64,000 bases of DNA from NCBI RefSeq assembly GCF_008933165.1, contig NZ_WBVQ01000002.1, positions 705,569 to 769,568 of the forward strand. The letters run 5' to 3'. The position numbers and the translations under genes were made by a program. The DNA comes from Phaeocystidibacter marisrubri. Its GTDB lineage: Bacteria > Bacteroidota > Bacteroidia > Flavobacteriales > Schleiferiaceae. This document shows positions 57,990 to 64,000 of the stretch, piece after piece. Numbering within the stretch: position 1 is the stretch's first letter; each line of letters starts with the position of its first letter. The notes beneath the pieces were generated by a model. The model worked only from the letters and a program-made list of their open reading frames with translations, made no database searches and was not told the origin of the DNA.

Positions 57990-58802
57990 ATGGAATCGAA
58001 GCGTATACTTTATATCTCTCAGGAAATTCGTCCATACTTACCGGAATCTCCAATTTCTAAACCGAGCTTGGAACTCCCTAAGAAAATGAATGAAGCAGGA
58101 CACGAAGTTCGTGTGTTCATGCCTCGTTATGGAGTGATCAATGAGAGACGGCACCAATTGCACGAAGTGATTCGCCTCAGTGGTATGAACATCGTTATCA
58201 ACGATATGGACCAACCCTTGATCATCAAGGTTGCTTCTGTACCACAAGCCCGACTACAAGTTTACTTTATTGATAACGAAGAGTACTTCAAGCGCAAGTC
58301 AACCCTTATCAACGACAAGAAAGAACTTCATCCAGATAACGACGAACGCGCTTTGTTCTTCGCGAAGAGCGTGATCGAAACCGTTCGCAAACTCGGATGG
58401 AAACCAGACATCATCCACGTAAACGGATGGTTCTGTTCTGCGGTTCCAATGTATTTGAAAAAATTCAATGCAGACGACCCACACTTTTCTGATGCCAAGA
58501 TCGTTTACTCGCTATACAACGAGTCGTTTGACGGTCAGCTAGGGCCAAACCTTGCCGCGGGAATGAAGTTTGACGGTGTAGAATATCCTGGATTCTTCAA
58601 TGAGCCGACTTTCGAAAACTTGCACAAGGGCGCACTTGAATACTGTGATGCAGTGGTTAAAGCCCACGACGAAGTACCGGAATCTCTCTTGGAATTTGCC
58701 AAGGAAAAAGATCTTCCGATCTTCGAATGCATTGGCGAGGTAGACAAACCAGCATTAAAATCGTTTTACGAAAACGTTGTTTTAGAAGACGTCACCGCCT
58801 AA
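57990..58802 (+). CDS. Glycogen/starch synthase-like protein (GT5 N-terminal domain only)
   Basis: 270 residues resembling the N-terminal ADP-glucose-type domain of glycogen synthases: RILYISQEIRPYLPESPIS, LPKKMNEAGHEVRVFMPRYG, PDIIHVNGWFCSAVPMYL and a helical end. The second Rossmann domain with the KTGGL/EPCG catalytic motifs is absent (family length about 480), and the N-terminal KVGGL motif that binds ADP-glucose is not seen. So it is probably not an active synthase. ATG 57990 used. It precedes DUF4270 and glmS, an order I recall as recurrent in Bacteroidota. Confidence 0.85.
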   Translation: MESKRILYISQEIRPYLPESPISKPSLELPKKMNEAGHEVRVFMPRYGVINERRHQLHEVIRLSGMNIVINDMDQPLIIKVASVPQARLQVYFIDNEEYFKRKSTLINDKKELHPDNDERALFFAKSVIETVRKLGWKPDIIHVNGWFCSAVPMYLKKFNADDPHFSDAKIVYSLYNESFDGQLGPNLAAGMKFDGVEYPGFFNEPTFENLHKGALEYCDAVVKAHDEVPESLLEFAKEKDLPIFECIGEVDKPALKSFYENVVLEDVTA

Positions 58803-58816
58803 ATCAGGCTTTCTGA

Positions 58817-60136
58817 ATGAAACGAAATACACTTTACTCACTCACTACTAAGGCCATTGTTTCAATGGCTTTAGTTGTTTTTGTAGGCTGCGAACGAGGC
58901 GAAGCAGAATTGGGACTCCCTTACGTGGATGGAGACCAACTGAACTTCGGTCAAATGGAGCGAACGCCCATCATTACATACACGGCACCGTTCGACTCTG
59001 TACGCTCTAATTCCCCCACTTCTGGCATTGGCTTAGTGGGTGGATATGACGACAATGTCTTTGGTAGAACCGATGCCAAACTGGTCACCCATTTGGTGCC
59101 TAGTGGGGTTCCTACTTTTGGAACGAACCCTATTTGCGACAGTGTTGTTCTCTTTATTCCATATACCGTATCCGACGCTGGTTACTATGGTGACACCACA
59201 GTACCTTTTAACATGTCGGTTAAAACGTTGAAGAATTACCTCGACCCCGACAGCAGTTATTACAGCAACCGAAGTTTTGCAACCGATGTTGAGATCGGTA
59301 ATGCAACCATCGCTGTTCGCCCAAGAACACCACGAGATTGGGACCACCTCAGCGCTAGTCGCCCGGTGCTTCGAGTTCCATTGAACACTTCCTTTGGTCA
59401 GAATGTGATTTTCCCACTGGAAGGCTCCAATGCATTTGACAATACCGACAATTTCATTTCAACCATTTACGGAATTGAATTGAGCGGTGATGCCTCTACT
59501 CAAGCGATTCTCGGATTGCTTGTACCTTCCACAGATTCGAAAGTGCGCTTCTACTTCCGAAACGACGAAATGGACACCTCACACTACGATTTGCGCATGA
59601 GCACATCTACGGAGTTTGTGAGCACTTTTACCCATGACTACAGTACGGCTGCATTCGATATTGACAATCAAGACTCTACGAATGGGGAGGTAGCTTGTTA
59701 TTCTCAAGCCATGGCAGGTGTCGTTACCATGGTTAAAATTCCAAATCTGCGTCACTACCAAGATTCTGCTTGGATATTGACTCGAGCAGAGTTGAATATT
59801 CCCGTAAAAGAGGGATCTGCTGTTAGGCATCGTTTACCGGATCAAATGCAAATCGTTGTAAACGACACTGCTGGTAGAACCGTTGTTTCCGATTACATTT
59901 CCGAAGGAGCTTCGGCAGTTGGCGGAACTTTGGTTACGGGAGAATTGCGTGATCACAGCTATAAATTTGTCATCACCCGACAAATGCAGCGCTTCTTGGA
60001 CGATAAGGATTTCCTTGGGGAATTTATCATTGTTCCAAATAATTCATCATCCGATCAATCCAGAGCAGTTCTGAACGGAAATGGTAGTACCTTAGAACCA
60101 GCAGAATTGAAGCTCTATTATTCTCGAACTAACTAA
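58817..60136 (+). CDS. DUF4270 lipoprotein
   Basis: 439 residues with a lipoprotein signal peptide; the lipobox FVGC places the lipidated Cys near residue 25. The mature part is beta-rich: DGDQLNFGQMERTPIITYTA, GLVGGYDDNVFGRTDAKLVT (DNVFG is the DUF4270 hallmark), and a C-terminal IVPNNSSSDQSRAVLNGNG. A Bacteroidota-specific surface family of unknown function, sitting between the GT5-like gene and glmS. Confidence 0.86.
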   Translation: MKRNTLYSLTTKAIVSMALVVFVGCERGEAELGLPYVDGDQLNFGQMERTPIITYTAPFDSVRSNSPTSGIGLVGGYDDNVFGRTDAKLVTHLVPSGVPTFGTNPICDSVVLFIPYTVSDAGYYGDTTVPFNMSVKTLKNYLDPDSSYYSNRSFATDVEIGNATIAVRPRTPRDWDHLSASRPVLRVPLNTSFGQNVIFPLEGSNAFDNTDNFISTIYGIELSGDASTQAILGLLVPSTDSKVRFYFRNDEMDTSHYDLRMSTSTEFVSTFTHDYSTAAFDIDNQDSTNGEVACYSQAMAGVVTMVKIPNLRHYQDSAWILTRAELNIPVKEGSAVRHRLPDQMQIVVNDTAGRTVVSDYISEGASAVGGTLVTGELRDHSYKFVITRQMQRFLDDKDFLGEFIIVPNNSSSDQSRAVLNGNGSTLEPAELKLYYSRTN

Positions 60137-60146
60137 ACCTTAACCT

Positions 60147-61991
60147 ATGTGCGGAATCGTAGGATATCTTGGGGAAAGAGATGCCTATCCCATCCTCATT
60201 AAAGGATTGCAACGCTTGGAATACCGCGGTTACGACAGTGCTGGCGTTGCCTTGCTAGACCACTCTACCCTTCACCTATACAAGAAAAAAGGAAAGGTTT
60301 CTGACCTAGAAGCTGAAGCTGCGGGAAAGAACCAAAGTGGCCACTTGGGAATTGGTCATACGCGTTGGGCTACACACGGACCACCGAACGACAACAACTC
60401 TCATCCACACGTTTCGAATAATGGCAAGATTGCCCTTATCCACAACGGTATTATCGAAAACTACTCATCCCTCAAGGAAGCATTGATCTCTAGAGGTTTC
60501 GTGTTCCACAGCGACACAGATACCGAGGTTCTTGTGAACTTGATCGAAGATGTAATGAACAGTGAAGACCTCGACTTAGAGAATGCTGTTCGCGTTGCCC
60601 TTAACCAAGTGATTGGCGCTTATGCCATTTGTGTATTCTCACTAGAAAACGACAGAACCATTGTTACGGCCAAGATGGGAAGCCCTCTTGTTATTGGCAT
60701 TGGAAACGATGAGTTCTTTGTGGCTTCTGATGCTACTCCATTCCTAGAGTACACCAAAAAAGCGGTTTACTTGGAAGATGGAGAAATGGCCACCATCAAT
60801 CTAGATCACGGCTTGCGTGTACGTTCTATTAAGGACAATCGCACCATTGACCCATACGTTCAACAGCTTCAAATGGACTTGGCTTCTATCGAAAAAGGAG
60901 GCTACGAACATTTTATGTTGAAGGAGATTTACGAACAACCAAAGGCGATTTACGACACTTTCCGCGGTCGTCTTCTTCCAGATCAGAACATGATCAAAAT
61001 GGGTGGTTTGTTTGAATACAAAGAGAAATTCCTCAACGCCAACCGCATTATCATTGTAGGTTGTGGAACTTCTTGGCATGCTGGATTGGTAGGTGAGTAT
61101 CTCTTTGAAGATTTAGCTCGAATCCCGGTAGAAGTAGAATACGCTTCTGAATTCCGTTATAGAAATCCTGTTATCACCGATCAAGATGTGGTGATTGCCA
61201 TTTCTCAATCTGGAGAAACAGCTGATACACTTGCCGCTATCAAGTTGGCCAAAGAACACGGAGCGACCATTTTTGGTATTTGTAACGTAGTAGGTAGTTC
61301 GATTGCACGTGAAACACATGCAGGCGCTTACACGCACGCAGGACCAGAAATTGGCGTGGCTTCTACCAAGGCATTCACAGCTCAGGTTACCGTTCTTTCT
61401 CTTTTGGCTATTGAGATTGCCAAGATGAAAGGCACGTTGTCGGAAACGCGCTATCACGAACTACTGGAAGAACTCAACGGAATTCCAAAGAAAATGGAAG
61501 CCATGTTGCAGTCTGATTCAAAAGTGCGTGAGATTTCTGAACGATTCAAAGACGCTACTAACTGTTTGTACTTGGGCAGAGGCTACAACTTCCCAGTGGC
61601 ACTAGAGGGCGCCTTGAAACTCAAAGAAATTAGCTACATCCACGCTGAAGGTTACCCTGCTGCAGAAATGAAGCACGGTCCCATCGCATTGATTGACGAA
61701 AACATGCCGGTATTCGTTATTGCTCCAAGAAATGGACAGTACGATAAGATTGTGAGCAACATCCAAGAAGTAAAGGCTCGCAATGGTAAAATCGTTGCAA
61801 TTGTTAGCGAAGGAGATACAGAAATCGCAAAAATGTCGGACTTCACCCTTGAAATCCCAGACAGCAGCGAGGCCTTCTCTCCCCTTCTAACAACGGTTCC
61901 TCTTCAACTCCTTTCTTACCACATTGCGGTAATGAGAGGCTGTAATGTGGATCAGCCTAGAAACCTAGCAAAGTCAGTTACCGTAGAATAA
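60147..61991 (+). CDS. glmS: Glutamine-fructose-6-phosphate aminotransferase (isomerising)
   Basis: First step to UDP-GlcNAc for peptidoglycan and LPS. 614 residues: N-terminal glutaminase with nucleophile Cys2 (MCGIVGYLG), RLEYRGYDSAG and GHTRWATHG; two SIS isomerase domains with CGTSWHAGLV, ISQSGETADT and the C-terminal NLAKSVTVE. Normal length. 10 bp after DUF4270, so co-transcribed. Terminator follows. Confidence 0.97.
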   Translation: MCGIVGYLGERDAYPILIKGLQRLEYRGYDSAGVALLDHSTLHLYKKKGKVSDLEAEAAGKNQSGHLGIGHTRWATHGPPNDNNSHPHVSNNGKIALIHNGIIENYSSLKEALISRGFVFHSDTDTEVLVNLIEDVMNSEDLDLENAVRVALNQVIGAYAICVFSLENDRTIVTAKMGSPLVIGIGNDEFFVASDATPFLEYTKKAVYLEDGEMATINLDHGLRVRSIKDNRTIDPYVQQLQMDLASIEKGGYEHFMLKEIYEQPKAIYDTFRGRLLPDQNMIKMGGLFEYKEKFLNANRIIIVGCGTSWHAGLVGEYLFEDLARIPVEVEYASEFRYRNPVITDQDVVIAISQSGETADTLAAIKLAKEHGATIFGICNVVGSSIARETHAGAYTHAGPEIGVASTKAFTAQVTVLSLLAIEIAKMKGTLSETRYHELLEELNGIPKKMEAMLQSDSKVREISERFKDATNCLYLGRGYNFPVALEGALKLKEISYIHAEGYPAAEMKHGPIALIDENMPVFVIAPRNGQYDKIVSNIQEVKARNGKIVAIVSEGDTEIAKMSDFTLEIPDSSEAFSPLLTTVPLQLLSYHIAVMRGCNVDQPRNLAKSVTVE

Positions 61992-62011
61992 CCCGACTTT
62001 TGTTCTATACA

Positions 62012-62038
62012 AACCCCGGCCAATGGTCGGGGTTTTTT
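62012..62038 (+). terminator. Intrinsic terminator of glmS
   Basis: Ten-bp stem AACCCCGGCC/GGTCGGGGTT (one G-T pair), loop AAT, then T-run. Confidence 0.88.
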
Positions 62039-62269
62039 GTTTGCTCTAAGTTCCAATACTCCCTAAGGGAAGTACTTATTCTCAAGATATGACCTCTTTT
62101 GAGGCACAAGCCAGTTTGCGCTACTGAGCTACAGATCATCTGGAATAGGAGTAGAAAACGGAGCAATCGCCAAACAGGGAATATTTGGAAGCATCTCCTA
62201 CCGATTCTCAACTAAAAAAAGGGGAAGATGCTAATGCACCCTCCCCTTTTCACGTAATCAGGAAATCTA
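62039..62269. other. Intergenic region between glmS and the OmpA-family gene
   Basis: 231 bp between two convergent genes. Apart from the two terminators I see no gene, promoter or repeat. Confidence 0.5.
62214..62250 (-). terminator. Terminator of the OmpA-family gene
   Basis: On the minus strand: AAAAGGGGA/TCCCCTTTT outer stem with an inner TGC/GCA stem, ending in seven T. Confidence 0.7.
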
Positions 62270-63259
62270 TTATTTCATCGATCCAACCAACTCCATCAGT
62301 TCGGAGAGGTCTGGAGTAAGAATCACTTCAATGCGGCGGTTCTTCGCCTTGCCCTCAGCGGTTTCATTACTTGCAAGTGGCAAGTATTCGCCTCTACCAG
62401 CAGCCGTAATCCGCTGTGGAGCAATTCCCTCATTGTTCAATAGAATCTTTACCACACTTGTTGAACGCATTACAGAAAGATCCCAGTTGTCTCGCACCTG
62501 ACCATTGCCACGGTAAGCGTCATCATCTGTATGACCTTCTACCATAATCTTGATATCTGGATTGTCGGCAAGTACAGAGGCCAATTGATTCAATGCATTC
62601 TGTCCTTCTTGCTGTACCGTCCAAGAACCCGAAGCGAACAACAATCGGTTCTCCAAGGAAACGTACACTTGACCATTCTTCATCTCCACGGTTAATCCTT
62701 TGCCTTCAAAACCGAGAAGAGCATCCGACACGCGTTGTTGAACGTAATTCACTATAGAATCCTGACGAGCAATCACGCCCTCCAGTTCATTCACTCGTGC
62801 CTCTCTCGCTTCTAGCATAGATCGAAGCGTAGACAAACTCTCTTGTTCAATACGCAAGCTGTCTTCCTTATCTTCCAATTGATCTTGAAGCGCTTCCAAT
62901 CGATCCAATAGCGCGCGGTTCTCACGAGCATTATTCGCCAACATCGTGTTGTTGTTGTCTAGCAAAAACTCGTAATTCTTATTCAAATCTTCATAGCTCC
63001 TGCGCAATTTGCGAATGGCCATATTCTGATTTACCGTGTCTTGGATCAACTCATCGCGAGCGTCCACACAACGGTCTAAAAGGGCGCGTGCCTCGGTCAA
63101 ATCCGCACTGCACTCTTCATTCTCCTGTAATAAATTCTCATTGGCGGCAGCCAGCGCGTCGTATTTATCTTGAAGTTCTTGATGAACCTTTGAAGAAACA
63201 CAACTACTCAAGATTAATGAGCCAGCCGCTACGGCCAATAGACTCTTTGTAATTCTCAT
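62270..63259 (-). CDS. OmpA-family lipoprotein with long coiled coil
   Basis: 329 residues. Lipobox LSSC near residue 20 marks an outer-membrane lipoprotein. A long coiled coil (about 30-185) leads to an OmpA/MotB peptidoglycan-binding domain (about 200-329) with LLFASGSW, MVEGHTDDDAYRG, NWDLSVMRSTSVVKIL and NRRIEVILTP, including the Asp and Arg that bind diaminopimelate. It should span the periplasm and fix the outer membrane to the wall. ATG 63259 chosen at the signal peptide. Confidence 0.93.
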   Translation of the reverse strand: MRITKSLLAVAAGSLILSSCVSSKVHQELQDKYDALAAANENLLQENEECSADLTEARALLDRCVDARDELIQDTVNQNMAIRKLRRSYEDLNKNYEFLLDNNNTMLANNARENRALLDRLEALQDQLEDKEDSLRIEQESLSTLRSMLEAREARVNELEGVIARQDSIVNYVQQRVSDALLGFEGKGLTVEMKNGQVYVSLENRLLFASGSWTVQQEGQNALNQLASVLADNPDIKIMVEGHTDDDAYRGNGQVRDNWDLSVMRSTSVVKILLNNEGIAPQRITAAGRGEYLPLASNETAEGKAKNRRIEVILTPDLSELMELVGSMK

Positions 63260-63287
63260 GTTGTTATGGTGTTTATCTACCAACGAA

Positions 63288-63295
63288 CGAAGTTA
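63288..63295 (-). promoter_or_regulatory. -7 promoter-like element of the OmpA-family gene
   Basis: Minus strand TAACTTCG (one mismatch), 28 nt before the ATG at 63259. Confidence 0.4.
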
Positions 63296-63368
63296 GTATC
63301 TCGCATGACTGACCTCGTGCCTCGGTCTAATTTTCTCTTAACCGTCCATTGTTAATACCTGCGGGCAT

Positions 63369-63396
63369 AAAAAAACCCCAACCATGGGCTGGGGTT
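63369..63396 (-). terminator. Terminator of the 63420 gene
   Basis: Minus strand: stem AACCCCA/TGGGGTT (7 bp), 9-nt loop, then a T-run (A-run 63369-63375 on the plus strand). Confidence 0.8.
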
Positions 63397-63419
63397 CTAT
63401 ATATCTCTACTGGGATTTC

Positions 63420-64000
63420 TTAGTCCAATACAAAGCGTGCTTCTTGCACTTTCGCATCACCAATGTAAATCTCTACGGTGTATGTTCCTTTCACCCAGTC
63501 TTCTTTGTCGTACGACAAACAAACATTCTGATCGGTGTTTTCATACCATACACTCTTGCTAGCGGTAAAGAACAATTCATTGCCTTGAACCATGAACTTG
63601 TTGGTTGCAAGACTGTCGTTTTGGTTTACAACTACCTTCAATTCTGGAGTAAGAACGCGCATGTACACTTGACGCTCACCCTTTTCGGCAATCGCATTTG
63701 CTCCGATAGTGAAACACGCTTTCACGCGCTCTGCTCTGCGGGCACGCTCTGTTTCATCTTCTTCACCACTACTGTATACTTTGTAAGCACCAGCATTGAT
63801 GGAAGTGAGTTGCAATTGAGAACCTACTTCCACTTCGTTTTGAAGCTCACGAGCTTGGTTAGTCAACTCTTCTGAACGAATGCGCTCTGCATCAAGATTC
63901 ACTACCAAGGAGTCCTTCACATCTTCAAGCTTGGCATAGGCTTTATTCACGCTATCAACAACAGCAGTGAGGCGATCCACTTCTTTACGCTTGCTTACCG
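63420..64000 (-). CDS. Coiled-coil exported/envelope protein, C-terminal part (5' end outside the window)
   Basis: The frame is open to the window edge (VSKRKEVDRLTAVVDSV...), so the start is missing; 193 codons are visible. A coiled coil (to about the 65th visible residue) with ELTNQARELQNEVEVGSQL is followed by a beta-sandwich-like domain with RARRAERVKACFTIGANAIA, RQVYMRVLTP and GTYTVEIYIGDAKVQEARFVLD. I recall this arrangement from Bacteroidota proteins often misnamed ParA/chromosome partitioning; the function is unknown. Separated from the OmpA-family gene by a terminator. Confidence 0.7.
   Translation of the reverse strand, partial: VSKRKEVDRLTAVVDSVNKAYAKLEDVKDSLVVNLDAERIRSEELTNQARELQNEVEVGSQLQLTSINAGAYKVYSSGEEDETERARRAERVKACFTIGANAIAEKGERQVYMRVLTPELKVVVNQNDSLATNKFMVQGNELFFTASKSVWYENTDQNVCLSYDKEDWVKGTYTVEIYIGDAKVQEARFVLD

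Overview
The window is chromosomal DNA from a member of the Bacteroidota, most likely a marine Flavobacteriales (Cryomorphaceae/Schleiferiaceae-like; the family is a guess). Support: promoters of the TAnnTTTG type instead of sigma70 boxes; almost no Shine-Dalgarno sequences; type IX secretion (T9SS) C-terminal sorting signals on three secreted proteins; DUF4270, DUF4271 and choice-of-anchor V families; a MurF-alanine racemase fusion; a DAHP synthase-chorismate mutase fusion. There is no rRNA, CRISPR array, prophage, insertion sequence or integrase. This is a dense core-genome region, not an accessory island.

Layout. 1-7.7 kb: start of a malic enzyme gene, hflX, a LytS/LytTR pair followed by a collapsed TonB-receptor gene, an M20 peptidase, a Mpo1-like protein and a glutaryl-CoA dehydrogenase-type enzyme. 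7.8-17.8 kb: a T9SS cargo protein with a possible haem site; the run DUF4271-hemD-rnpA-S41 protease-O-antigen ligase; converging on it, the coupled operon tdk-murF/alr-second O-antigen ligase. 17.8-23.3 kb: a conserved unknown, rsmI, DAHP synthase/chorismate mutase, recJ, DUF3109. 23.3-27.2 kb: class I ribonucleotide reductase nrdB-nrdA behind a 325-bp leader with inverted repeats. 27.2-32.6 kb: small membrane proteins, DUF1853, a TerB-DnaJ protein, a SanA-like protein, polyprenyl synthetase. 32.6-36.1 kb: a 140-nt tract lacking G, then dnaG and two coupled genes. 36.1-41.1 kb (minus): M1 peptidase, glycosyltransferase, AlkD-like glycosylase, aldehyde dehydrogenase. 41.1-47.1 kb: holin-IV-like protein, two convergent T9SS cargoes, and DUF502/YjbR/ATL, a barrel-like protein and trmB. 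47.2-54.1 kb: glyS, a small lipoprotein, a second S41 protease with dCMP deaminase, tRNA-Leu(CAA), and prs-rplY-pth. 54.3-64 kb: panC-panD-flippase-radA (minus), diverging from GT5-like/DUF4270/glmS (plus), then an OmpA-family lipoprotein and the C-terminal part of a coiled-coil protein.

Functionally the genes cover envelope building (murF/alr, glmS, O-antigen ligases, polyprenyl synthetase, OmpA), nucleotide supply and replication (nrdAB, tdk, dCMP deaminase, prs, dnaG, recJ, radA) and translation (glyS, trmB, rsmI, rnpA, pth, rplY, tRNA-Leu, hflX).

I found no clearly new multi-gene system. The points most worth a second look are: an 18-bp near-palindrome that encodes the same C-terminal T9SS tag on both strands of two convergent cargo genes; a recurring promoter geometry in which the TAnnTTTG octamer ends exactly 4 nt before the start codon, implying leaderless mRNAs; a DnaG primase lacking all four zinc ligands behind a G-free leader; an internally deleted TonB-dependent receptor; and a PNGase F-like secreted protein.
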